In this document: positions 45,867-54,609 of the stretch, piece after piece | How the letters are laid out: the number at the start of each line of letters is the position of its first letter | How positions within the stretch are numbered: the stretch's first letter is position 1 | NCBI GenBank assembly: GCA_021325235.1 | Contig: JAJPHN010000006.1 | Span: 1-64,000, forward strand | Reading direction: 5' to 3' | Source of the DNA: Terriglobia bacterium | GTDB lineage: Bacteria > Acidobacteriota > Terriglobia > Bryobacterales > Bryobacteraceae | Length of the DNA: 64,000 nucleotides | The notes under the pieces: model-generated | Database searches by the model: none | What the model saw: the letters and a program-made list of their open reading frames with translations, nothing else | Told to the model about the DNA's origin: nothing | Program-made: the position numbers and the translations under genes

Positions 45867-47252
45867 TTGGCGAAATCCGTTCGATCAACGGCAATTCTGG
45901 CCTTACTCTTCGCTCTTTCCATTCGCGCGGCCGACACGTCGAACCCGCAGCCCGATCCCGACGGCTCCGAATCCGAGTCCGAATCGCCCGGCATCGAATG
46001 GCGCCCGCTCCTCTGGCAGTCTTTCTTCTTCGCTTCTATTGAAAACGGCTTCCGCGTCGCTACCCAGGACTACACCCGTCGCGCCCTCCGCGGTCCCTTC
46101 TTTCACGACTGGCTTCAGTCAGTCGGCAACCTGCATGGCTGGGCCGATGGCGATCCGTTTCTCATCAACTACGTGGGCCACCCGATGCAGGGCGCTGTCG
46201 CCGGCTACATCTTTGTCCAGAACGATCCCGCCTATCGCAATGCTGTGTTTGGCCGAAACCGCCACTATTGGAAAAGCCGCGCGCGCGCCACGCTCTTCTC
46301 GTTTGCGTACAGCGAACAGTTTGAAATCGGGCCCTATAGCGAAGCGTCCATCGGCAACACCCAAGCCTGGTTCCCGCAGCAGGGTTTCGTCGATCATGTC
46401 ATCACGCCCACGGTCGGCCTCGGCTGGATGATCACGGAAGACGCGCTCGACCGCTACCTCATCGAGCGCCTCGAAGCCCGCACCAGCAACACCTGGATCA
46501 AAATGTTTCTGCGTGCCGGACTCAATCCGAGCCGCTCTATGGCCAACGCGATGCGCCTGGAGGTGCCCTGGCACCGCGATACCCGCCCCGGCATTTTCCA
46601 TGACCATCCGCCTGTCATGGCGCTTCGTACCGACAACGAGTCGGTGCCCGATGACGCGGACGACCCTCCGCCGCTGAGCGATCTCGTTTCAGCTCCCGTC
46701 CCGCGCTTCGAGCTGCAGCCGAGTTACAGCTATTTCCGCCTCGGCCTCGGCAAATCGGGCGCGACCTCCTGCCATGGCGGCGGAGCGTCGGCCACTTACA
46801 ACTTCACCGGCTGGCTCGGTCTTACTGCCGACGTGAGCGGCTGCAAGATGAGCCTGCCCGAACGGAATCTCTCGGGCGACATCACCACCTACATGCTCGG
46901 ACCGCGCTTCGCCTTTCGTGCTGCAAACCGCTGGATACCGTTTGTGCAGTTCCTGGCTGGTGGAACCAAGCTGGCCTTCGAGCGCGAGTATCCCGATCGC
47001 AAGCCCGATATCAAACCGCCGTATCCGGGCGAGCCGAATCCGCTGCACTCGCTGTACACCAGCCAGTTTCAGACGAATGCGTTTGCCATTCAGACAGGCG
47101 TCGGCCTCGACTATCTCTTCAATCGGGTCGTCGCTCTGCACGCCATCGATCTCGAAGACGTCCACACCTGGGCGCGCACCATCGATGGCACGCATTACCC
47201 CAATAATCTGCGGCTCTCAACTGGCGTCACGCTGCGCTTCGGCGGGTGGTGA
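45867..47252 (+). CDS. Outer-membrane beta-barrel protein with an extra N-terminal domain
   Basis: The 461-residue protein begins with a signal peptide (STAILALLFALSIRAA). A domain of about 230 residues follows (FHDWLQSVGNLHGWADGDPF, NYVGHPMQGAVAGYIF, GLGWMITEDALDRYLI) with features of DUF3943-like proteins. Its C-terminal half (about 275-460) is an OmpA-like barrel of the acidobacterial type (CHGGGASATYNFTGWLGLT, TYMLGPRFAFR) ending in the aromatic strand VTLRFGGW. The start is TTG 45867, with TGAGG unusually close. It is a likely fusion of two envelope modules. Confidence 0.7.
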   Translation: MAKSVRSTAILALLFALSIRAADTSNPQPDPDGSESESESPGIEWRPLLWQSFFFASIENGFRVATQDYTRRALRGPFFHDWLQSVGNLHGWADGDPFLINYVGHPMQGAVAGYIFVQNDPAYRNAVFGRNRHYWKSRARATLFSFAYSEQFEIGPYSEASIGNTQAWFPQQGFVDHVITPTVGLGWMITEDALDRYLIERLEARTSNTWIKMFLRAGLNPSRSMANAMRLEVPWHRDTRPGIFHDHPPVMALRTDNESVPDDADDPPPLSDLVSAPVPRFELQPSYSYFRLGLGKSGATSCHGGGASATYNFTGWLGLTADVSGCKMSLPERNLSGDITTYMLGPRFAFRAANRWIPFVQFLAGGTKLAFEREYPDRKPDIKPPYPGEPNPLHSLYTSQFQTNAFAIQTGVGLDYLFNRVVALHAIDLEDVHTWARTIDGTHYPNNLRLSTGVTLRFGGW

Positions 47253-47265
47253 CCGGCGCCCTCGA

Positions 47266-47781
47266 TTACGGTTTCCCGGCGGGCGGCGCCGGGCACTGCG
47301 AGGCTGGAGTTAGATGAAAGTTGCTGGCGCGCAAGGAACGTCGGCTGAGAGGCTTGCCTAAACTTCGATCGGCAATCTCGACCCAGCCGGAAAAGGAGGC
47401 CGGATGATACTCCCCTTCAGGGTTGCCCTTCGCCAGCGGCTGATAGTCATAAACATCCACAAGGAAGATGTCGTGAAGCTCTCGTAAACGCTCGCCATGA
47501 ACATCCGCGCGCCCGCGAAGAACACCGGCTGGATCCTCAAACTTCTCTTGTGAGAGCAGCCAGCTCGGCGGGATGCGGCAAACGCTCAGAAGCGATACGC
47601 CCCAGGTCTTGACTTCGAATGCTGCGACCGAGCGACCAGGGGGCAGACCTAAATCCTGTACGGACAGCAGCCCTCGGGTGATTTGCGCGGGGCTTCGTTG
47701 AACTATCATCCCAAGCAGCAGCAGGAAGGCGATACGAGTACTTCGAGCAGAACCTCGAACCCGACGCACGAGGGCAGACAT
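47266..47781 (-). CDS. Secreted hypothetical protein
   Basis: The 171-residue frame has a signal-peptide-like start (RIAFLLLLGMIVQRSPAQ) and the segment GLPPGRSVAAFEVKTWGVSLLSVCRIPPSWL, ending proline-rich. It lies 12 bp downstream of the sugar-transferase gene on the same strand, which hints at an operon. No domain is recognised. Confidence 0.6.
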   Translation of the reverse strand: MSALVRRVRGSARSTRIAFLLLLGMIVQRSPAQITRGLLSVQDLGLPPGRSVAAFEVKTWGVSLLSVCRIPPSWLLSQEKFEDPAGVLRGRADVHGERLRELHDIFLVDVYDYQPLAKGNPEGEYHPASFSGWVEIADRSLGKPLSRRSLRASNFHLTPASQCPAPPAGKP

Positions 47782-47793
47782 GAGGAACGTAAA

Positions 47794-49176
47794 CTACTGC
47801 GCGCCCCGGCTAAGCAGCATCACTTTGATCGTGTGGAAAATGATGTAGAAATCGAGCGCAGGCGCAATGTGCTTGATGTAGTACAGGTCGAACTCGAGCT
47901 TGATCATCGCGTCCAGCTGCGTGTCGCCGTACTTGTGATTGATCTGCGCCCAGCCCGTGATGCCCGGCTTCACTGCCAGCCGCTGCCGGTAGTACGGAAT
48001 CTGCTGGGCCAGCAATTCCACAAACTCGGGCCGCTCCGGACGCGGTCCGACAATGCTCATATCGCCCCGGATCACGTTCCAGAACTGGGGCAGTTCATCC
48101 AAACGCAGCTTGCGCAGCCATTTACCGACAGGCGTGATGCGCGGGTCATCCTTCTTCGCCCAGACCGCGCCTGTGCGCGCTTCCGCATCCACATACATCG
48201 AGCGAAATTTGTAGAGCCAGAACGTCCGGCCGTCCAGACCGACGCGCTTCTGCCGGTAAAGAATCGGTCCTTTGGAGGAAACCTTCACGGCCAGCGCAGC
48301 GATGATCATGAACGGCAGTGTGCAGATCCCGCCGATCAGGCCCAGCACCAGCGAATACGCGTTCTGGAAGGCGAGCGCCTGAGACTTCGGTCCGAGCGTC
48401 GATGAAAAAATCAACTGCGAGGGCTGAATCTTGCGGCTGCAGACGCGGTGCATCGCCATCTCGTAGGTATCTGCCGCATCTTCAATTTGCACGCCGCCGA
48501 AACGTATCTCGAGCAGATCCTGCACCGGCAGCCGGTTGCGCCGTTCCGCCATACCCACCACAATGCGAGTCGGTTTGTACTCGGCGCAAACGGTTCTTAC
48601 ATCGCTTACCTTGCCCAGACACGGCACCGGAAAATCGCACGGCTCCTCGTTCTCACACAGATACCCGAGAATCGTGTAGCCGAATTCCGGCCGTTCGAGC
48701 AGCGGGCGGATGATCTCGTCGAGGATGCTCGAGTTGCCCATCAGCAGCACGCGCTCGGACTTCAGGTTCACGATCACGTAGCGCCAGAAGGCCAGCCGCC
48801 AGAGCGGGAGTACGATGATCACACCGAAGCTGCCCAGAATCATCAGCCAGCGCCCCAGCAGCAGATCGGGCGATAGATACCCGATAAAGGCCATCAGCAG
48901 GAGCGCCGAGCCCACCGCCAAACAGACTTGCTGGACCAGCGCCACCCGCGAGACGATGCGCAGGTTTTCGTACAGATCCTGGAAATAGAACAGCAGGATG
49001 ATCAGCCCGGTGATGACCAGCAGCTTCCAGTAGTTGTTTTCAAAAAACAGGTAGAAAACCGGATCGATTCCCAGAATGAATAGCGCGGCCAGATAGCAGG
49101 CCAGGACGAGAATGATCTCCGATACGAGCAGCGCGACCACGCTGGCGGGTATAAAGACGCGAAAAAGTCGAATCAC
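47794..49176 (-). CDS. Polyprenyl-phosphate sugar-1-phosphate transferase (WcaJ/EpsB type)
   Basis: The 460-residue protein has four to five N-terminal membrane helices (about 10-140), a Rossmann-like cytosolic domain (about 140-260) and a fifth membrane hairpin near 275. The bacterial sugar-transferase domain (about 290-460) shows [42 protein letters not shown] and PGITGWAQINHKYG. It would start an exopolysaccharide repeat unit on undecaprenyl phosphate. No other polymer genes flank it. The 211-bp gap to the next gene shows nothing notable. Confidence 0.93.
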   Translation of the reverse strand: MIRLFRVFIPASVVALLVSEIILVLACYLAALFILGIDPVFYLFFENNYWKLLVITGLIILLFYFQDLYENLRIVSRVALVQQVCLAVGSALLLMAFIGYLSPDLLLGRWLMILGSFGVIIVLPLWRLAFWRYVIVNLKSERVLLMGNSSILDEIIRPLLERPEFGYTILGYLCENEEPCDFPVPCLGKVSDVRTVCAEYKPTRIVVGMAERRNRLPVQDLLEIRFGGVQIEDAADTYEMAMHRVCSRKIQPSQLIFSSTLGPKSQALAFQNAYSLVLGLIGGICTLPFMIIAALAVKVSSKGPILYRQKRVGLDGRTFWLYKFRSMYVDAEARTGAVWAKKDDPRITPVGKWLRKLRLDELPQFWNVIRGDMSIVGPRPERPEFVELLAQQIPYYRQRLAVKPGITGWAQINHKYGDTQLDAMIKLEFDLYYIKHIAPALDFYIIFHTIKVMLLSRGAQ

Positions 49177-49387
49177 GCGATGTTCTTATGACCGACAGTG
49201 GAGTTTAAGTAAAGCACTTTGATCCTTTACAGGATACTGAACCGGATCGCCTCATCGAGCAGGCGCGCCGTTTGAGCGCCAGAGCCCGACAAACGATTGA
49301 TTTTGCAATGCCAGAGCGGTTCCGTAAGGCCCTGAACGTGCTAGATTGAGGGTAGAGTTCTCCTCCGTCCGCGCCCGTTGGATCTGA

Positions 49388-49876
49388 ATGCTCCGGCTTA
49401 CAAAGAAGGCAGATTACAGTCTCATTGCTCTCAAGCATTTTGCACTGTGCCTGCGGCGCGACCGGCAAGCCGTCAGCGCCAAAGAAGTCGCCGATTCCTG
49501 TGGCATCCCGCTGCCGATTCTTTCCAAGCTGCTGCAGAAGCTGGGCAAAAGCGGTTTTCTTTCCTCCGAGTACGGCACCAATGGCGGCTACCGGCTCGCG
49601 CGCGATCCGAGCCAGATCTCGGCTCTCGAGGTGATCCGCGCCATCGACGGACCGATCGTGCTCGCCAATTGTTTTACGGAGGGCGCGTTTTGCGGGCATT
49701 CCGGCCGCTGCACGGTGAAGAAGCCCTTGCGCAAAATTCACGAAGGCATCCTGAAGCTGCTCGATTCAGTCTCGATCGAAGACATGCTCGAGGAAGCGGA
49801 AAATGAACCGGGAAGCGCGCTTCCAGCATCGCTCGTGACGCTTTCGGGCAGCGCCGCGCATCCCTTGACCAAATAA
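49388..49876 (+). CDS. iscR: IscR-like Rrf2-family Fe-S regulator
   Basis: The 162-residue protein has an Rrf2 winged helix ([58 protein letters not shown]). Three cysteines in [14 protein letters not shown] (spacing C-x6-C-x5-C) match [2Fe-2S]-binding IscR. The cysteine desulfurase starts 1 bp after its stop, so feedback control of Fe-S assembly is likely. The C-terminal tail of about 30 residues is variable in the family. Confidence 0.88.
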   Translation: MLRLTKKADYSLIALKHFALCLRRDRQAVSAKEVADSCGIPLPILSKLLQKLGKSGFLSSEYGTNGGYRLARDPSQISALEVIRAIDGPIVLANCFTEGAFCGHSGRCTVKKPLRKIHEGILKLLDSVSIEDMLEEAENEPGSALPASLVTLSGSAAHPLTK

Positions 49877-49877
49877 C

Positions 49878-51056
49878 ATGCCCGTTCATCTGCCGATTTA
49901 TCTGGATAACCACGCCACCACGCCCGTCGATCCCCGCGTTTTCGAAGCGATGAAGCCCTATTTCGTCGAAAAATTCGGCAACGCCGCCTCGCGTAATCAC
50001 AGCTTCGGCTGGACCGCCGAAGAAGCGGTGGAGCGCGCCCGCAAACAGGTCGCCGGGCTGATCGGCGCCGATGCCAAAGAGATCGTCTTTACCAGCGGGG
50101 CCACCGAAGCCAATAACCTGGCGCTCAAGGGCGTCATCGAAGCCTATGGCACGCGCGGCAATCACATCATCACCCAAACCACCGAGCACAAAGGTGTGCT
50201 CGATACCTGCCGCCATCTCGAAAAACAAGGCTGGCGCGTGACATACGTTCCGGTCGAGCGTGACGGACGCGTGGATCCGGAAAAGGTGCGCGCCGCCATC
50301 ACCGATCAGACTCTGCTGATCTCGATCATGTACGCCAATAACGAGATCGGCGTGATTCAGCCGCTGCGCGAAGTCGGTCAGATCGCGAAAGAGGCAGGCG
50401 TGCTCTTCCACAGCGACGCCGTGCAGGCCGTCGGGAAAATTCCGGTCGATGTTGAGGCTGACGGGATCGACCTGCTCTCGCTCACCGCGCACAAGTTCTA
50501 CGGCCCCAAAGGCATCGGCGCGCTCTACGTGCGGCGCAGGAATCCGCGTGTCCAGCTCACGGCGCAAATGGATGGCGGCGGCCACGAGCGCGGCATGCGC
50601 TCGGGTACGTTAAACGTGCCCGGAATCGTGGGACTCGGCGCGGCGGCTGCTCTTGCGAAAGAAGAGATGGCGAGCGAATCGGCCCGCGTTGCCGCCTTAC
50701 GCGACCGTCTGAAAGACCGCTTGCTGAGCCAGCTCGATGAGGTCACTATCAACGGCTCGACCGGACATCGCCTGCCCAACAATCTCAGCCTGAGCTTCGC
50801 GCACGTCGAGAGCGAAAGCCTGCTCATGGCTTTAAACGATGTGGCTCTTTCGAGCGGTTCGGCCTGCACCTCCGCCACCATCGAGCCCAGTTACGTCCTC
50901 AAAGCGCTCGGGCTCTCAGATGAAGCCGCGCACTCCTCGGTTCGTTTCGGCATCGGCCGCTTCAACACCGAAGAAGAGATCGACTACATCGCCGGACGCG
51001 TGATCGAAGCCGTCGGCAAGCTGCGCGAGCTATCGCCCGTCTACGAAGCGCGCTGA
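49878..51056 (+). CDS. iscS: Cysteine desulfurase (IscS/NifS class)
   Basis: The 392-residue PLP enzyme shows [14 protein letters not shown], the [10 protein letters not shown] region, the PLP Lys in [17 protein letters not shown] near 205, [10 protein letters not shown] and the active-site Cys in [17 protein letters not shown] near 327. It releases sulfur from cysteine for Fe-S cluster and tRNA thiolation. It pairs with the IscR-like regulator. Its last 16 bp overlap the convergent vapC gene. No iscU follows. Confidence 0.95.
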   Translation: MPVHLPIYLDNHATTPVDPRVFEAMKPYFVEKFGNAASRNHSFGWTAEEAVERARKQVAGLIGADAKEIVFTSGATEANNLALKGVIEAYGTRGNHIITQTTEHKGVLDTCRHLEKQGWRVTYVPVERDGRVDPEKVRAAITDQTLLISIMYANNEIGVIQPLREVGQIAKEAGVLFHSDAVQAVGKIPVDVEADGIDLLSLTAHKFYGPKGIGALYVRRRNPRVQLTAQMDGGGHERGMRSGTLNVPGIVGLGAAAALAKEEMASESARVAALRDRLKDRLLSQLDEVTINGSTGHRLPNNLSLSFAHVESESLLMALNDVALSSGSACTSATIEPSYVLKALGLSDEAAHSSVRFGIGRFNTEEEIDYIAGRVIEAVGKLRELSPVYEAR

Positions 51057-51412
51057 CGCTTGTTGATTCCGATCTCGAAGGCGATCTCCGCCAGCCGCTG
51101 GTCGAGTGTCCAGAGCCGGCAATGTGAGATCAAGGCCGAAGCGAGCAGATGCGCGTCTACCCAGCCGATACCTTTGCCCCACAGCTGATGACGCTCGAGA
51201 AGCTGGAATGCCTCTTCATCGCTCGCCCTGGTCGCATGAACCAGGCTGCGGACCATCGTCAGAAAACTGCCCCGTTGCCGCAGGTTCCCGCAGGCTAGTT
51301 CGCCGATCACGAACGGATGACCCAGAATCACCTGCGCTCCGAGCCGTTCGGCCAGATCCGAATTATGACGGCGCAGATGATCGACCCAGACCGAGGTATC
51401 GGCCAGGATCAC
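51041..51412 (-). CDS. vapC: VapC-type PIN-domain toxin
   Basis: The 123-residue PIN protein has acidic residues in [35 protein letters not shown] and [10 protein letters not shown]. All four catalytic positions are kept. Its 3' end overlaps iscS by 16 bp, evidence that the toxin-antitoxin pair was inserted between iscS and rpmI. It is coupled to vapB by a 4-bp overlap. Confidence 0.92.
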   Translation of the reverse strand: MILADTSVWVDHLRRHNSDLAERLGAQVILGHPFVIGELACGNLRQRGSFLTMVRSLVHATRASDEEAFQLLERHQLWGKGIGWVDAHLLASALISHCRLWTLDQRLAEIAFEIGINKRQRAS

Positions 51413-51609
51413 TTAACCGGTTCCGGACGCCGCCGCGGAATGTCTTCCAGCTCTGGCTCCGTTCCGCCCAGAGCCGCCAGCCGACGCGCCGTTTCCATCG
51501 CCACCAGCGCTCGCAACCCTTCCCGCACCAGCGCCGTTTTTTCGTCGATCCCGGTCAGCTCCCGGGCGCGCTCGACCAGCTCATCATCGACCACCAATGT
51601 GCTCCGCAT
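51409..51609 (-). CDS. vapB: VapB-type antitoxin
   Basis: The 66-residue protein starts [20 protein letters not shown], the VapB ribbon-helix-helix core (with [21 protein letters not shown]). The tail [13 protein letters not shown] would contact the toxin. The ATG at 51609 is preferred, with an ATG two codons upstream (51615) as alternative. Longer forms would begin within its own operator. It would autorepress through the palindrome at 51611-51639. Confidence 0.88.
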   Translation of the reverse strand: MRSTLVVDDELVERARELTGIDEKTALVREGLRALVAMETARRLAALGGTEPELEDIPRRRPEPVK

Positions 51610-51610
51610 A

Positions 51611-51647
51611 TGCATACAAGTATGCCATGTATGTATGCACCCGTCAA
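51611..51647 (-). promoter_or_regulatory. vapB promoter and operator palindrome
   Basis: TGCATACA (51611-51618) and TGTATGCA (51632-51639) are perfect 8-bp arms with a 13-bp spacer. On the minus strand TTGACG (51647-51642) and CATACT (51624-51619) form a promoter with 17-bp spacing that the palindrome covers. Transcription would start near 51612, only a few nt from the ATG. Confidence 0.7.
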
Positions 51648-51662
51648 GCCTCTCGGCAATGC

Positions 51663-51668
51663 TATACT
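51663..51668 (+). promoter_or_regulatory. Candidate -10 box for rpmI-rplT
   Basis: TATACT is a good -10 box, about 69 bp before rpmI. The -35 region is not convincing. It runs opposite to the vapB promoter, 16 bp from it. Confidence 0.4.
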
Positions 51669-51688
51669 CACGAATGCGGTTCCGCAAC

Positions 51689-51714
51689 TCGGGCGAGGTG
51701 TGTACCTCGGCCGA
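51689..51714 (+). promoter_or_regulatory. Stem-loop in the rpmI-rplT leader
   Basis: TCGG-G-CGAGGT-GTGT-ACCTCG-G-CCGA can fold into a 10-bp stem broken by one G-G mismatch with a four-base loop. It ends 23 nt before the rpmI start. Leaders of this operon in many bacteria bind L20 for autoregulation, so this hairpin is a candidate ribosomal-protein site. I cannot test the fold against known L20 leaders here. Confidence 0.5.
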
Positions 51715-51737
51715 ATATATCGCTTTTCAGGTACACT

Positions 51738-51932
51738 ATGCCCAAGTTGAAGACACACAAAGGTGCGTCCAAGCGCTTTAAAAAGACCGGTACGGGGAAG
51801 GTCGCCCGCCGGCATGCCTTTGCGCGCCATATTCTGACCTCCAAGCCGCGCTCGCGTAAGCGTAAGCTCGGCCAGGGCGTCATCGCGGACGAAACCGATC
51901 AGGCGAAGCTCCGCACCATGCTGCCGTACTGA
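51738..51932 (+). CDS. rpmI: 50S ribosomal protein L35
   Basis: The 64-residue basic protein [20 protein letters not shown] with [21 protein letters not shown] is typical bL35 in length and sequence. The ATG at 51738 begins the conserved MPKLKTHKG. infC, which normally precedes rpmI, is absent here and replaced by the inserted VapBC pair. rplT follows after 87 bp. Confidence 0.97.
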   Translation: MPKLKTHKGASKRFKKTGTGKVARRHAFARHILTSKPRSRKRKLGQGVIADETDQAKLRTMLPY

Positions 51933-52019
51933 TTTTTCGTTCCTGTTTTCGGGCAGAGCCAGTGCGCCGCACGTGCCTGATGCTCTCCCGCCTGCTGAAT
52001 CAAAAGAAAAGGAGAAAAC

Positions 52020-52388
52020 GTGCCCAGAGTAAAAAGAGGTACCCACCGCCGGGATTACCGGCACAAAACACTTCGCCGCGCCAAAGGCTTCTTCCTCACC
52101 AAGTCGAAGCTGAATCGCGCCGCCCAGGAAGCCGTCGAGAAGGCGCTGCGTTACGGCTACGTCGGCCGCCGTCTCAAGAAGCGAAATTTCCGCTCGCTGT
52201 GGATCGTGCGCATCAATGCCGCCTGCCGCGGGCTCGAAATTTCCTACAGTAAGTTCATCAGCGGCCTAAAGCGAGCCGGTATCGAACTGAATCGCAAAGT
52301 GCTGGCCGACATCGCCGTGAACGACACGGCTGGTTTTGCGGCGCTGGTCGAAAAAGCCAAATCGGCGCATCAGGCACGCGTTCAGTAA
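52020..52388 (+). CDS. rplT: 50S ribosomal protein L20
   Basis: The 122-residue basic protein begins [18 protein letters not shown] and continues with [23 protein letters not shown] and [20 protein letters not shown], matching bL20. The start is GTG with AAGGAG 5-10 nt upstream. It assembles early into the 50S subunit and can repress its own operon through the leader. No pheST follows; cell-division genes do. Confidence 0.97.
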   Translation: MPRVKRGTHRRDYRHKTLRRAKGFFLTKSKLNRAAQEAVEKALRYGYVGRRLKKRNFRSLWIVRINAACRGLEISYSKFISGLKRAGIELNRKVLADIAVNDTAGFAALVEKAKSAHQARVQ

Positions 52389-52433
52389 AATCGCCTCGCA
52401 TCGCGCGCGCGTGTCCAGTAAGCTGAGAACAGC

Positions 52434-52760
52434 ATGGAAGCAGTGCAGGAAAGCATCGATACCTTAGCCAGTCTCGAGGAGCGGATCGCGCGCGCCGCTC
52501 AGCTCATTTCCACCCTCCGCAGCGAAAACCGGCGTCTCGAAGAGCAGTTGAAATCTGCCGAAGAGCGGGCCGCGTCTGCCCAGGCGGAACTGAGTGAAGC
52601 GCAGGCGCTTTCCACCGAGTTCCAGAAGGAAAACAGCGAGCTCGAAAAGCGGATCAGCCAGCTCTCGCAGGAGGTCGATACGATGAAGGGTGAGCGCAAA
52701 CAGGTCAAGACCCGCATCGAGAAGCTGCTGAACCAGCTGGATCTGTTGAGCGCAAGCTGA
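52434..52760 (+). CDS. ZapB-like coiled-coil protein
   Basis: The 108-residue protein is almost entirely one heptad-repeat coiled coil (residues 10-100; ISTLRSENRRLEEQLKSAEE, ELEKRISQLSQEVDTMKGER). It lacks a globular domain. Its place 12 bp before zapA and its length match ZapB-type division proteins, but coiled coils are too low in complexity to be sure. It would bridge ZapA-FtsZ to the Z-ring periphery. Confidence 0.7.
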   Translation: MEAVQESIDTLASLEERIARAAQLISTLRSENRRLEEQLKSAEERAASAQAELSEAQALSTEFQKENSELEKRISQLSQEVDTMKGERKQVKTRIEKLLNQLDLLSAS

Positions 52761-52772
52761 ATAGCGAGCCGC

Positions 52773-53084
52773 ATGGATTCTCCGGACAATCGAAAGCAAA
52801 CGGTCCGGCTCACCATCTTCAATCAGAGCTACAGTGTGTCGACTGCCGGCGATCCCCGCGATACCGAGCAGCTGGCGCAGGAAGTCGATGAGCTGATGTC
52901 GACGATTGCGCGGCGGGCGGGCAATCTCGATTCCACCCGCACGGCCGTACTCGCCTGCCTGCATCTGGCCGACCGGCTGCGCGTGGCCGAACGCGAATTA
53001 GGCGAGCTGCGCCAGTCAGTGGAGCATAAGAGCCGCGACCTCGCGCTCATACTCGATCAGGTCTTCACCGGAGACGAAGACTAG
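52773..53084 (+). CDS. zapA: Cell division protein ZapA
   Basis: The 103-residue protein shows the ZapA N-terminal domain (QTVRLTIFNQSYSVSTAGDP, EQLAQEVDELMSTIARRAGN). A helical C-terminus follows (TRTAVLACLHLADRLRVAERELGEL). ZapA tetramers bundle FtsZ filaments. It follows the ZapB-like gene by 12 bp and is probably on the rpmI-rplT transcript, since no terminator is evident. Confidence 0.9.
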   Translation: MDSPDNRKQTVRLTIFNQSYSVSTAGDPRDTEQLAQEVDELMSTIARRAGNLDSTRTAVLACLHLADRLRVAERELGELRQSVEHKSRDLALILDQVFTGDED

Positions 53085-53090
53085 ATTCCC

Positions 53091-54608
53091 GTGCGCCGGC
53101 TCCTTCTGCTGTTCGTACTCACACCGCTACTTTTCGCCGATGTCCGTCTCCCGAAGCTTTTCAGCAGCCACATGATCGTGCAGCGTGAGCGGCCGGTTCA
53201 CGTCTGGGGCTGGGCCGAGCCGGACGAAGCGGTAACGGTCACGTTTGGCAGCGCCTCCGCGAGCGCTACCGCCGATCGACTAGGCGAATGGAGCGTTTAT
53301 CTGCCGCCCCTAGCCGCCGGCGGTCCGTTGCAACTCACGGTCGCGGGCCGGAATCGCATCGTTCTCGACGACGTGCTCGTGGGCGACGTCTGGTTTGCTT
53401 CCGGCCAGTCGAATATGGAAATGCCGCTCAAAGGCTTTCCCGGATCGGCGGTGATAAAGAACGGAGCCGCTGAAATTGCGGCGGCGAATCATCCGAAGCT
53501 GCGTCTTCTGATCGCGAACAAGAGTGCGATACCCGCTCCGGCGAACGATCTCGCAGGCGATGTGGCGTGGGCGGTCTGTACGCCGGAAACGGCGGCGAAT
53601 TTTTCGGCGGTTGCTTACTTTTTCGGACGCGAGATCGCCGAGCGCGAGAACGTGCCGGTCGGGCTGATCGATTCGACCTGGGGCGGCACGCCGGCCGAGG
53701 CCTGGATCAGTCTCGAGGGCATTGCTGCCGATGCAGCGCTGATGCCGGTCTTCGCTGCGCGGGCCGAGATGATGAACGAGCAGGCCGACCTCGCGGCTAT
53801 TCGCGCTGCCGAAAAGCGAGAAGACGAACGCGCGCGCGAGCAGCATCTGCCTGCGCCGAAGCATCCCTGGCGGCCCGATCCGGCTTCGTGGGATCCGTCC
53901 TGGCTTTACAACGGCATGGTGGCGCCGTTTATAAAATTTCCGATCAAAGGCGTGATCTGGTATCAGGGCGAATCGAATACATCCTCTGAGCGCGCCTTCC
54001 TGTACGAACGCGTCTTCGAAACGTTGATTGGCGATTGGCGCGAGCACTGGGCGGAAGGCGATTTTCCGTTCCTGTTTGTGCAGATTTCGAGTTTCAACGC
54101 GGGTAACAACGAGACCGGCTGGCCGGCGGTACGCGAAGCACAGCGCCGCTCGCTCGCGCTGCGCAATACCGCCATGGTCGTCACGATCGACGTGGGCGAT
54201 CCCGATAATGTTCACCCCGCGGATAAGCAGACAGTCGGCAGCCGGCTCGCGCTGGCGGCCCGCGCTCTCGTCTACGGCGAGCCGATTGAGTACTCCGGCC
54301 CCGCCTTTCGACAGCTCAGCCTTGACGGATCTGGCGCGCGCGTCTGGTTCGATCACGGAGACGGTCTCGCGGCGCACGGTGCAACAGTAAACGGCTTTGA
54401 GATCGCGGGCGAGGATCGGCATTTCATTCCCGCGCAAGCGCGAATCGAGGGGACCAGCGTGATTATTTCGAGTCCGCAGGTTGCCGCGCCGAAGTACGTT
54501 CGTTACGCGTGGCGCAACGTGCCCGATGCCAATCTTTACAACGCGGCTGGCCTGCCCGCTTCTCCCTTCACCTCCGAAGCAAAATTCGCCTCCGAACCGG
54601 GCCGCTGA
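53091..54608 (+). CDS. Exported sialate O-acetylesterase-like SGNH hydrolase
   Basis: The 505-residue protein has a signal peptide (RLLLLFVLTPLLFA) and a beta-sandwich N-terminus. The SGNH active site is in VWFASGQSNMEMPL (catalytic Ser near 105), with block GVIWYQGESNTSS near 285 and the Asp-x-x-His site in VGDPDNVHPADKQTVGSRLA. A C-terminal sandwich follows. Family members remove O-acetyl groups from sialic acid or xylan-like glycans. The start is GTG 6 bp after zapA. The downstream membrane protein begins 1 bp after its stop. Confidence 0.9.
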   Translation: MRRLLLLFVLTPLLFADVRLPKLFSSHMIVQRERPVHVWGWAEPDEAVTVTFGSASASATADRLGEWSVYLPPLAAGGPLQLTVAGRNRIVLDDVLVGDVWFASGQSNMEMPLKGFPGSAVIKNGAAEIAAANHPKLRLLIANKSAIPAPANDLAGDVAWAVCTPETAANFSAVAYFFGREIAERENVPVGLIDSTWGGTPAEAWISLEGIAADAALMPVFAARAEMMNEQADLAAIRAAEKREDERAREQHLPAPKHPWRPDPASWDPSWLYNGMVAPFIKFPIKGVIWYQGESNTSSERAFLYERVFETLIGDWREHWAEGDFPFLFVQISSFNAGNNETGWPAVREAQRRSLALRNTAMVVTIDVGDPDNVHPADKQTVGSRLALAARALVYGEPIEYSGPAFRQLSLDGSGARVWFDHGDGLAAHGATVNGFEIAGEDRHFIPAQARIEGTSVIISSPQVAAPKYVRYAWRNVPDANLYNAAGLPASPFTSEAKFASEPGR

Positions 54609-54609
54609 T

